NCBI GenBank assembly: GCA_938020505.1
Contig: CALIHR010000039.1
Coordinates: 13,467-77,466, forward strand
Direction of reading: 5' to 3'
Source of the DNA: an uncultured Actinobaculum sp.
Lineage (GTDB): Bacteria; Actinomycetota; Actinomycetes; Actinomycetales; Actinomycetaceae
Length of the DNA: 64,000 nucleotides
The notes beneath the pieces were generated by a model. It searched no databases and was not told the DNA's origin. It saw only the letters and a program-made list of their open reading frames with translations. Shown piece by piece: positions 15,749 through 22,255 of this stretch (position 1 is its first letter; each line of letters begins with the position of its first letter). A program made the translations under genes and the position numbers.

Positions 15749-17178
15749 GCCCCAAGCCCGGCGTGTCCGAAGATGTCGCCTAGCGGGGCGGGGCCGACGT
15801 CCTCGGCGCCCGCCGCGAGGTCCTCCCACATGTCGACGAATTGAGGAAATGTTTTGGCGGTCGTCTCGACGTTCGCGACTCTCAGGCAGGGAATGCGCAG
15901 CCCGAGGATCGCCCCGAAGGTGGCCATGCGATGGTCGGCGTAGGTCTCGATCGTCGCGGGCCTCGGAGGGCCCGGCTCGATGAGAAGGTCGTCTCCTTCG
16001 ATTCGCGCCTTCGCGCCGACCTTCGTCAATTCGGCGACGAGGGCCGCCAGACGGTCGGTTTCGTGGCCCCTGAGCTGGCCGATGTTGCGCAGAGCAGACG
16101 GGCCGTTCGCAAATGCTGCGACTGCGGCGACAGTGGGCACGAGCTCGCCGACGTCGTGCATGTCCGCGTCAATTGGGAAGATCGCGGCCGGTCCGCGCAA
16201 GGCGAGCCTGCCGTCGGCTGCGCGGGCGTGCGCCCCCATGGCCTCAAACAGCTCGCGATAGGCCGCCCCGGGCTGCCTCGAAGCGGGCCAGTCGAGGCGT
16301 GTCTCGCCGCCCGTCACCATCGCGGCGGCGAGGAACGGCCCCGCATTCGACAGGTCCGGTTCAACCGTGACGTCGCCGATTCTGGGGATTCCGGGCTCGA
16401 CCGTCCATCGCGTGGGCGGACCGGGGGGGCCTGCGGGTTTGGCGCCTGCTCCGCGGCGGGCGTCGGAGCCGTTGAGCGGCGACGATTCGACGGAGGCTGA
16501 AAGCTCGCCGGGCCGGCCGGAGCCTTCGACGGTTCGCACGGCGACGCCCGCCGCGCGCAGCACGTCGACGGTCATGGCGATGTGCGGCGCCGAAGGAATC
16601 CGCGGGCCCGCGTGGCGTATGTCCAGGCCTGTTTCCATTCGGGGCGCCGCGAGCAAAAGCGCCGAGACGAATTGCGAAGAGCCCGACGCGTCGATCTCGA
16701 CCGTCCCTCCGGCGACCGCGCCCTTCCCCCTGACGGTCATCGGCAGGGCGGCCTGGCCGGAGGCGGACGTCGAATGCGCGATCCGGCCGCCCAGCTGCTC
16801 CAGCGCCCGGACAAGCGGGGCGATCGGGCGCGCCCGCGCGGCCTCGTCGCCGTCGAAAACCACGTCCCCCCGGGCAAAAAGGGCGATTGGGGGGACGAAG
16901 CGCATGACGGTTCCGGCCAAGCCGACGTCCACGCGCGCGCCTCGCAGCGGACCGGGCGTGACGACGATCGCGGAGTCGTCGCCCTCGACTCCCACGCCCA
17001 TCGCGGACAAGGCCTGCGCCATCAATGCGGTGTCCCGGGAAATGAGAGGGCGGCGTATGATTGCGGGCTCCTCGCCGAGCGCCGCCGCAAGCAGGTACCG
17101 GTTCGTCAGCGACTTCGAACCGGGAACGCTCACATTCGCGCGGACGGGTCCGGAAGGCTGCGGCGCGGCCCAGCTCAT
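15745..17178 (-). CDS. aroA: 3-phosphoshikimate 1-carboxyvinyltransferase (EPSP synthase)
   Basis: Joins PEP to shikimate-3-phosphate, the sixth step of the shikimate pathway. Protein of 477 residues with VPGSKSLTNRYLLAAAL (18-34) for substrate binding and a late YADHRMATFGAILGL motif. A low-complexity insert around 235-260 (GAKPAGPPGPPTRW) makes it slightly longer than the usual 430-450. It overlaps rsgA by 4 bp downstream and the DoxX gene by 4 bp upstream. Another shikimate gene, aroD, lies at 39.8 kb. Confidence 0.96.
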   Translation of the reverse strand: MSWAAPQPSGPVRANVSVPGSKSLTNRYLLAAALGEEPAIIRRPLISRDTALMAQALSAMGVGVEGDDSAIVVTPGPLRGARVDVGLAGTVMRFVPPIALFARGDVVFDGDEAARARPIAPLVRALEQLGGRIAHSTSASGQAALPMTVRGKGAVAGGTVEIDASGSSQFVSALLLAAPRMETGLDIRHAGPRIPSAPHIAMTVDVLRAAGVAVRTVEGSGRPGELSASVESSPLNGSDARRGAGAKPAGPPGPPTRWTVEPGIPRIGDVTVEPDLSNAGPFLAAAMVTGGETRLDWPASRQPGAAYRELFEAMGAHARAADGRLALRGPAAIFPIDADMHDVGELVPTVAAVAAFANGPSALRNIGQLRGHETDRLAALVAELTKVGAKARIEGDDLLIEPGPPRPATIETYADHRMATFGAILGLRIPCLRVANVETTAKTFPQFVDMWEDLAAGAEDVGPAPLGDIFGHAGLGA

Positions 17179-17663
17179 TGCGCCCGATTCGCCCGCGCGG
17201 CCTTAAGCGCCTCTTTGTGGCGGCGATTTGCCTGCCGTTGCCAGGAGAGGGAGGGCTTGCCGTCCCTGTCGGCCGCGGCCAGAAGGGCGCCGCCGACGAG
17301 CCCGGCAGCCCCGAGAAGCCCCGTCAGCTCGGCGAGGCGCTCCTTGCGGTCTTTGCCCTTGCCCGCCCACACCGGATTGTTCGCCAGCGCCACGGGGACT
17401 TGCGCGGCTGCAAGGACTGCGCCCGCCGTGCGCGGGAACTTGCCGGCGGCCAGAGCGAGGCCCGCGACGGCTAAGACCGCGCCGAGGCTGCGGGTCGCCG
17501 AATCCGACGTCGTCTCATCCAGTTCGACGCCGAACTTCGAAGCGACGGGGGCGAGCCGCTGGGCGCGCTCGCGGTGAAGCTTGGGACGGGCAAGCGCGTC
17601 GGCGCCTGCCGCGATGAAAGGCGCTGCGAGAAGGGGCCGGGCAACGGCACGTAGAATACTCAT
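17175..17663 (-). CDS. DoxX-family membrane protein
   Basis: Protein of 162 residues, first gene of the minus-strand unit leading into aroA (4-bp ATGA overlap). It begins MSILRAVARPLLAAPFIAAGADAL and has three to four hydrophobic segments (about 5-22, 62-80, 84-100, 115-135), as in DoxX-type quinone-associated membrane proteins. The C-terminus is basic (ANRRHKEALKAARANRAQ). Mycobacterial DoxX acts with SodA and SseA in a membrane oxidoreductase complex, but no such partner is nearby. The divergent neighbour is a redox sigma factor, so a redox role is possible but unproven. Confidence 0.8.
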   Translation of the reverse strand: MSILRAVARPLLAAPFIAAGADALARPKLHRERAQRLAPVASKFGVELDETTSDSATRSLGAVLAVAGLALAAGKFPRTAGAVLAAAQVPVALANNPVWAGKGKDRKERLAELTGLLGAAGLVGGALLAAADRDGKPSLSWQRQANRRHKEALKAARANRAQ

Positions 17664-17771
17664 GTGTCTATTCCTACAGCATAAGGGGCCTTGCTCGCAG
17701 TAATCACGCCGATTCGAAAGCGCGGATCGCAGGCTGGGCGCCAGGCGGGAGGAAGGCTGGGCGCAGGGGCC

Positions 17772-17797
17772 GGGAATGAAAACCGCCGGGAAGCGTT
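17772..17797 (+). promoter_or_regulatory. SigR/SigH-type promoter of the sigma factor gene
   Basis: GGGAAT (17772-17777) and GTT (17795-17797) are 17 bp apart, matching the actinobacterial SigR/SigH consensus (GGGAAT, about 18 bp, GTT). It lies 38 bp before the sigma factor start, implying positive autoregulation during thiol-oxidative stress. Confidence 0.75.
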
Positions 17798-17834
17798 ACC
17801 TTCGATGGCGGGAGAACTCCCGCTACCCTAGGAG

Positions 17835-18488
17835 ATGATGACTACCGAGACGACCATTCCAGAAGCCGAGGGCTCCGACGCCGGCCGGGCGGCGGAGTTC
17901 GACGTCGCAGGCGAGACGCAGGCCGAAAGGTCGCGTCGCTTCGAACGCGAGGCGCTTCCGTTCCTCGACCAGCTTTACGGCGCAGCCATGAGGCTCACCC
18001 GCAATCCGCAGGACGCCGAGGACCTCGTCCAGGAAACGTACGCGAAGGCCTTCGCCGCGTTTCATCAGTACAGGCCCGGCACAAACCTCAAGGCGTGGCT
18101 CTACCGCATCCTCAACAACACGTTCATCTCGAACTATCGGAAGGCCCAGCGTCAGCCGAAGCAGGCGGATGTGGCGGAAGTCGAGGACTGGCAGGAGTAC
18201 GACGCCTCGACCCACGCGTCGAGCGGACTCCAGTCTGCGGAGGCCGAGGCGATCGAGAATCTGCCGGATTCCGAGATTCGGGACGCGCTGGCTCAGCTTC
18301 CGGAGGATCGCCGCCTCGCGGTCTATCTGGCCGACGTCGAAGGTTTTTCCTATCAGGAGATCTCGGAGATCATGGACACCCCGATAGGGACGGTCATGTC
18401 GCGGCTCCACCGAGGCAGGAGGCAGCTGCGCGATCTGTTGACCGACTACGCGCGGGATCTGGGGTACGGCAAGAAGGAGACGAAATGA
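17835..18488 (+). CDS. sigR: ECF sigma factor, SigR/SigH family (thiol-oxidative stress)
   Basis: Protein of 217 residues with the group features of SigR/SigH: region 2 DAEDLVQETYAKAFAAF (60-76) and NLKAWLYRILNNTFI, and region 4 ALAQLPEDRRLAVYLAD with EISEIMDTPIGTVMSRL. SigR directs thioredoxin, mycothiol and protease genes after disulfide stress. An SD (AGGAG) lies directly before ATGATG; either Met is possible. The SigR-type promoter at 17772 and the overlapping zinc anti-sigma gene (4-bp ATGA) confirm the assignment. Confidence 0.92.
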   Translation: MMTTETTIPEAEGSDAGRAAEFDVAGETQAERSRRFEREALPFLDQLYGAAMRLTRNPQDAEDLVQETYAKAFAAFHQYRPGTNLKAWLYRILNNTFISNYRKAQRQPKQADVAEVEDWQEYDASTHASSGLQSAEAEAIENLPDSEIRDALAQLPEDRRLAVYLADVEGFSYQEISEIMDTPIGTVMSRLHRGRRQLRDLLTDYARDLGYGKKETK

Positions 18489-18994
18489 GAAGCGACGAGG
18501 AGATAGCGAAGGCCGTCGAGGGGATCTTGAGGGCGAAGTCGGCTCGGAGCTCGCGGGGCGCGGGCGGCGACGGCGCTCGGGCTGGAGCCGACGACAGGCC
18601 GAACGGCTTTCGCGATCGTGCCGACGGTTCCGGCAATGGGCGCGGCGGCGCCGGCGATCGGCGCGGTGGCCTCGACCGCGGGTCTGGCGGCGCTCGAAGC
18701 GTGCGGGGCGCGGGCGGCGACGGTCCGTGCGGTGCGCCGGGGAGCTTCCTCGAGGGTTTGTGTGAAGAGGTTGCCGATCACCTTTTCGAGTTGCTCGACG
18801 CTCAAATGCCTGTAGAAGCGGCCGCGCGTCTGCGACGCCACTGCGAGACGTGCCCCCACTGCTCGGAGCTGGCCGAGGCGGAAATCCACGTGCGTGAAAT
18901 CGTCAAGAGGTCGTGCTGCACGGAATCGGCGCCCGTCAGCCTTCGCATGCGGGTGACGAACCAGATAGCCGTTTACAGGTCGACGACGGCGTAG
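18485..18994 (+). CDS. rsrA: Zinc-binding anti-sigma factor RsrA/RshA type, with N-terminal extension
   Basis: Redox-sensitive anti-sigma factor holding SigR until its cysteines are oxidised. The ZAS motif is intact: Cys93, then HCETCPHC with His119, Cys123 and Cys126. The Cys-to-His spacing of 26 equals that of Streptomyces RsrA. Cys144-Cys145 match the trailing cysteine pair. Residues 1-82 precede the point where canonical RsrA begins and form a Gly/Asp/Arg-rich low-complexity extension with RGAGGDG at 24-30 and 74-80, encoded by an exact 21-bp repeat 150 bp apart. The start overlaps the sigma gene stop (ATGA), so the extension is probably translated. The stop codon lies in the first unit of a downstream repeat tract. 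Confidence 0.88.
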   Translation: MRSDEEIAKAVEGILRAKSARSSRGAGGDGARAGADDRPNGFRDRADGSGNGRGGAGDRRGGLDRGSGGARSVRGAGGDGPCGAPGSFLEGLCEEVADHLFELLDAQMPVEAAARLRRHCETCPHCSELAEAEIHVREIVKRSCCTESAPVSLRMRVTNQIAVYRSTTA

Positions 18995-19304
18995 AGCTGC
19001 GCTGCAGATTGGCGACGGCGTAAAGCGTCTGCGGGTCGGCGACGGCGTGGAGCTGCGCTGCATAGCGAGGAGCGGCGCGGCATGGACGCGCGATCGCCGT
19101 CGTTCTCCTGTTCCGGTGAGCGGAGGAGCGGCGCGGCATGGTCGGCAGTCATAGGGCGGAGGCTGCTGCCGGGTCCGCGCCCGTGGGGCGTCTGCTATCC
19201 GAACGACGGCGCGAAGGCCGGGCCCGCGCCCGTGGGGCGTCTGCATTACGGCATAGAAAGACCGTCGCTTCCAACAAGGCCGGTCCCGCGCCCGTGGCGT
19301 GTGC
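18984..19304. repeat. Irregular repeat tract in a gene-free region downstream of rsrA
   Basis: Region 18995-19515 carries no convincing gene. Three repeat sets are visible. A 23-bp unit (CGACGGCGTRGAGCTGCGCT plus GCA) sits at 18984 and 19040. A 19-bp unit (GAGGAGCGGCGCGGCATGG) sits at 19067 and 19123; both pairs have the same 56-bp offset. A 21-bp unit starting CCGCGCCCGTGGGGCG sits at 19175 and 19224, with a degraded copy at 19286. The first copy covers the rsrA stop codon. Open frames here are GC-driven and lack family features. Confidence 0.7.
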
Positions 19305-19515
19305 CTCGACGCCGCGGACGACGGCCTGGGGCGAAGCCGGGCTCGGTGGAGTGGAGCGGCCCAAGATTAGGGCAACTTCGGCTTTGCATGTCCGGCTTCG
19401 CTGGGCCCGAGCGGGGAATGCGGTTGCTCGTTTCTCGGCTGCCGTCGTCGTCCTCGTCCTGCGCCGTCGCCCTTGATAATTCCTCAACTTTTTCTCTAGC
19501 TGTTCCGTTTCCTCT

Positions 19516-20316
19516 TCAGCCGCTCTTCTTGAAAAAGTGCTCCGAAAGGTCGGAGAAAAGCAGAGTGGAGGCGGCGAAGACGGCTTGAAGGTCGAGGAAC
19601 GTGGCGTTGTCTTTTATGTTGTCGAGGCGATCGTCTTCAAGATCGATGCGTTTGGGGTATTCGGATTCCCAAAGGATTGCTCCGATAGGAGACGTTCCCT
19701 TGTGCAGACGAATGCCGAGAAGGGATCTGGGTATGAGTGTTAAGCTGTCATACTCTTTTTCAGTGAATCCCGACTCCAATGATTCCCTTTTGACTCTTCG
19801 CTTGTGTCGGTCTGTGTGAAAATGAATGCCTTGTCGCCACGTTTGCCCTAAGTATCCTTGTGACTCAGGATAATGCTCCCGGTTTTTCTTAGCGATTGTT
19901 GGATCGTCCGAGATCCGAACAATCGGGATGAACCTCTTATTGTCTCTATCGTGGGCATACACAGTGAAACGAACCTCGGGTGACCATAAACCGACTTCTT
20001 TCGAGAGATTGATGCCTATATGCTCAATTGCCTCTAAAAGAGCTTTCTGGGCAGTTGATTTTTCTTTCCGCGCTTTTTCGAGAGCGTTAGAAATTCGATG
20101 AAGGTTGCTCTCTTTGTTCCCCGACAGGATATATCCGAGAAGTGCACATAAGGCACCTAATATAAGGAAAAGCCACCAAAGAAGCGACAATGCTTGAAAA
20201 ATCGCGACCACAGCCATCAGAGCTGATCCTAAGACGGAAAAGTAGATGCCTCGATAGTTGTGTGCGTGGTGCGCAGCGTGAACTAGGCACGGCTCGCGAG
20301 GGGCGCTCCAACTCAT
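19516..20316 (-). CDS. Membrane protein with GAF-like sensor domain
   Basis: Protein of 266 residues, visibly lower in GC and different in codon use from its neighbours, suggesting transfer. Two adjacent membrane helices (about 25-43 and 45-64) are followed by a charged helix (NALEKARKEKSTAQKALLEA, 77-96). A soluble domain then reads like a GAF fold: EVRFTVYAHDRDNKRFIPIV, YLGQTWRQGIHFH, LLGIRLHKGTSPIGAILWES. GAF domains bind small ligands or nucleotides. There is no output domain (kinase, cyclase or HTH) in the protein. Its ATG overlaps the stop of a 120-residue partner (ATGA). Function unknown; a signalling or defence membrane effector is one possibility. Confidence 0.65.
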   Translation of the reverse strand: MSWSAPREPCLVHAAHHAHNYRGIYFSVLGSALMAVVAIFQALSLLWWLFLILGALCALLGYILSGNKESNLHRISNALEKARKEKSTAQKALLEAIEHIGINLSKEVGLWSPEVRFTVYAHDRDNKRFIPIVRISDDPTIAKKNREHYPESQGYLGQTWRQGIHFHTDRHKRRVKRESLESGFTEKEYDSLTLIPRSLLGIRLHKGTSPIGAILWESEYPKRIDLEDDRLDNIKDNATFLDLQAVFAASTLLFSDLSEHFFKKSG

Positions 20317-20675
20317 GCCGGAACCAAGCTTATGCCGTCTTGTTCCAGGTTGTATTCATTTTCCGAGGGCGGAGTGTAGTCATCAACGACATTTATGCCG
20401 ACGGCGTCGGTCGAATCGCTGAGCAGTTGGTTGGCTTGGCGAACGCTTTGGGACAGCGGGCTTCGAACGATAAGGGAAACCGTGATGACCGTTTCGCCGG
20501 GAAGTGGGGCGCGATACACGTTTCCCTCGACGATTTGGGAGAACTTGTCGTCCTTGCCATCGAGGATGCTTTGAACGAGGTGAGAGCGAAACGCTTCAAA
20601 CTTTTCCCTGCCGGAATCGGGGTCGATTGCGGTGTCGATGAATTGGGCTTTCAGGCGACTCAGCGTTTCGGCCAT
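20313..20675 (-). CDS. Small hypothetical protein, partner of the GAF-like membrane protein
   Basis: Protein of 120 residues not recognised. The ATG at 20675 is preceded by GAGGAGAAAGGA, an excellent SD; the open frame continues upstream but lacks a comparable site. The N-terminal half is helical (LSRLKAQFIDTAIDPDSG, FEAFRSHLVQSILDG). The middle has two beta strands (ETVITVSLIVRSPLSQSV), and the C-terminus is acidic (VVDDYTPPSENEYNLEQDG). No signal peptide or membrane segment. It is the first gene of a two-gene unit, with a 4-bp overlap into the GAF-like gene. Low GC like its partner, so the pair probably arrived together. Confidence 0.6.
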   Translation of the reverse strand: MAETLSRLKAQFIDTAIDPDSGREKFEAFRSHLVQSILDGKDDKFSQIVEGNVYRAPLPGETVITVSLIVRSPLSQSVRQANQLLSDSTDAVGINVVDDYTPPSENEYNLEQDGISLVPA

Positions 20676-20975
20676 TGTGGCGGTCCTTTCTCCTCGAGTG
20701 ACTCCAAGTTTATATGCGTCGGGTCTTCGACGGGCGCGCAGAGTTCCATCTGTGGACAACTCTTTCCTGTGGGCCGTTCTTGCGCAAAGCGTTTTTCCAG
20801 GCGAAGCCACTTCTGTGCAAATCCGGAATGCGACGTGAGCCGGTCTCGGAATCGCCCCCGAGAACCAATCGACTCTAAGAACCGCCTTTCCCCGTGCAAG
20901 GCTGGAACGCGAGCGCGCCCGCCGCATTTGGCGATTGCGTTGTGGCGGCGCATAGCGGCCGACGTCGCCGGCTGA

Positions 20976-20981
20976 TACACT
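20976..20981 (+). promoter_or_regulatory. -10 box for the bL37 gene
   Basis: TACACT, 50 bp before the bL37 start. The 356-bp spacer 20676-21031 separates the divergent low-GC cassette from bL37 and contains no other gene that I can support. Confidence 0.35.
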
Positions 20982-21031
20982 TTCGACCTGTCGTGTGCCT
21001 TTCGGGCGCGCAATCGATTTGAGGAGCAACA

Positions 21032-21106
21032 ATGAGCCGTCGCGGTCGCAAGCGTCGCTCGCGCGCGGGAAAGCCTGCCAACCACGGCAAGCGTCCCAAC
21101 GCATGA
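21032..21106 (+). CDS. 50S ribosomal protein bL37 (24 residues)
   Basis: Tiny basic ribosomal protein found only in actinobacteria and seen in mycobacterial 70S structures. The translation is MSRRGRKRRSRAGKP followed by ANHGKRPNA, which keeps the family signature (basic RGRK start, ANHGKRPNA end). A strong SD, GAGGAG, lies at 21021-21026, and a GC-rich hairpin follows the stop within 6 bp. Annotation pipelines often miss it because of size; COX24/AURKAIP1-domain is an alternative label. Its place as a stand-alone transcription unit is normal. Confidence 0.92.
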   Translation: MSRRGRKRRSRAGKPANHGKRPNA

Positions 21107-21111
21107 GCGCC

Positions 21112-21136
21112 GGGCCCGGGTCTAGGATCCGGGCCC
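21112..21136 (+). terminator. Terminator hairpin after bL37
   Basis: GGGCCCGG (21112-21119) and CCGGGCCC (21129-21136) form a perfect 8-bp stem with a 9-nt loop, followed by TTTC. It starts 6 bp after the bL37 stop. The remaining spacer up to 21427 holds no gene that I can support. Confidence 0.65.
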
Positions 21137-21415
21137 TTTCGACATCCGAAATCTGGGCCCTTTTAATATCCGAATTTTCCCCGTTTCGCAGGCTGTGCCG
21201 GGCGTGGCCGCGCTGTGGCGGTGTCTGCGCGCGGCCGATCGCGGGCGTGCTTGCCGCGTCTGATCGCGGGGCGCGGTGTTTTCGGCTGGCATTCGCGGAA
21301 TCGGCTGTGTTTTTATTCGCCGCCCAGTGAGTATGCACGGCGTTTTCCTGTCGTTCGCGCCGAGTCTGCGCCGTGCTTTTCTGCTGTTCGAGGAGTCCGC
21401 TGTGCGCGTCGGTGA

Positions 21416-21421
21416 TAAATT
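21416..21421 (+). promoter_or_regulatory. -10 box of a probable leaderless promoter (VOC gene)
   Basis: TAAATT lies 6 bp before the ATG at 21428, and no SD precedes that codon, so the transcript likely starts on the start codon. Confidence 0.45.
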
Positions 21422-21427
21422 CGGTCC

Positions 21428-21961
21428 ATGGCCGTTGGACGATTGACGCAACTTGTTTTTGAGTGCGACGACGCCGTCGCGCTGGCGAGGTTCTGGCAAC
21501 AGATTCTCGATCTGCCGGAGCCGCCGGGAGGGTCGGGGCTTGTAGAAGACGTTGAGGCTGAGAGCGGGACTTTTTCGGGCGGGGACGGTCGCGGTCGGAA
21601 GGGCTGCGACCGGGCCTCCGTCGTCGGCGACGCGCGCGAATGGGATGATGTCAGCGAAGAGCTGGAACTGGCTGTTCCCGGCGAAAAGCGGCCGGAGTGG
21701 GTGACCTTGGAGTGGGAACCCGTCGGGAGATTCTCATTCCATCGCTGCGAGGGGTACGTGCCTCCGAGATGGCCTAGAGGGCACGGCGAGCATCAAGTGC
21801 ATTTCGATCTGCTGGTTGAGGATTTGGCAGAGGCCTGCGGCGTCGTCGAAAAGGCCGGCGGGCGCCCTCTCACGCCGGTTCTCGACCCCGGACCTAAAGA
21901 ATGGCGGATCTACGCCGATCCCGCAGGGCACCCCTTTTGCCTGGTGACCGTTCCTGAATAG
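21428..21961 (+). CDS. VOC-superfamily (glyoxalase/dioxygenase fold) protein
   Basis: Protein of 177 residues with two beta-alpha-beta-beta-beta halves typical of the glyoxalase-like family: LTQLVFECDDAVALARFWQQ at the start, HQVHFDLLVEDLAEACGVV in the second half, and YADPAGHPFCLVTVPE at the end. His and Glu residues at these strand positions are candidate metal ligands. Substrate unknown; such proteins include lyases, dioxygenases and resistance proteins. A charged, low-complexity loop (about 45-75) sits between the halves. The last codons form the first unit of a 31-bp tandem repeat that continues past the stop. Confidence 0.85.
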   Translation: MAVGRLTQLVFECDDAVALARFWQQILDLPEPPGGSGLVEDVEAESGTFSGGDGRGRKGCDRASVVGDAREWDDVSEELELAVPGEKRPEWVTLEWEPVGRFSFHRCEGYVPPRWPRGHGEHQVHFDLLVEDLAEACGVVEKAGGRPLTPVLDPGPKEWRIYADPAGHPFCLVTVPE

Positions 21962-22033
21962 GGCTGGTTGTCTGGCGACCGTTCTGGAATGGTGGCGGTT
22001 GTTTGGTGACCGTTCTGGAATGGTGGCGGTTGT
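21941..22033. repeat. Three 31-bp tandem repeats beginning in the 3' end of the VOC gene
   Basis: Units start at 21941, 21972 and 22003. Unit 1 contains the last six codons and the stop of the VOC gene; units 2 and 3 are nearly identical to each other (core GACCGTTCTGGAATGGTGGC) and diverge modestly from unit 1. A partial fourth unit may follow. This looks like tandem duplication of a gene end. Confidence 0.8.
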
Positions 22034-22187
22034 TTAATGGTGTTTTCGGAATGGGGTTGGCGGGCGTTGATCGAGGGTCGGACGCTCCGTCGCTATTTTG
22101 CAAACTTAAGTTTCGAGATCGTTCGGCTTATTTTGACATCAAAAAATATATCGAATGACGATTCGCAAACTTCTGTCGAACAAAAAA

Positions 22188-22216
22188 TTGACATTGAGTC
22201 GTTCTTTCTATAGGAT
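22188..22216 (+). promoter_or_regulatory. Strong sigma-A-type promoter of the HNH/DUF222 gene
   Basis: TTGACA (22188-22193) and TAGGAT (22211-22216) with exactly 17 bp between them, in an AT-rich stretch. It lies 39 bp before the start codon at 22256, which has SD AAGGAGG (22241-22247). Confidence 0.75.
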
Positions 22217-22255
22217 AGTGGGTGAAGGGGCGGGGAGCGAAAGGAGGCGAGATCG

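Noticed and set aside
19082..19588. Open frames in the repeat tract after rsrA
   Set aside because: No SD, no family pattern, Arg/Ala/Gly/Pro-rich translations in all frames, and overlap with repeats.
20676..21338. N-terminal extension of the 120-aa protein up to 341 residues
   Set aside because: It would run antisense through bL37 and its terminator, is basic and low-complexity, and ignores the very good SD at 20675.
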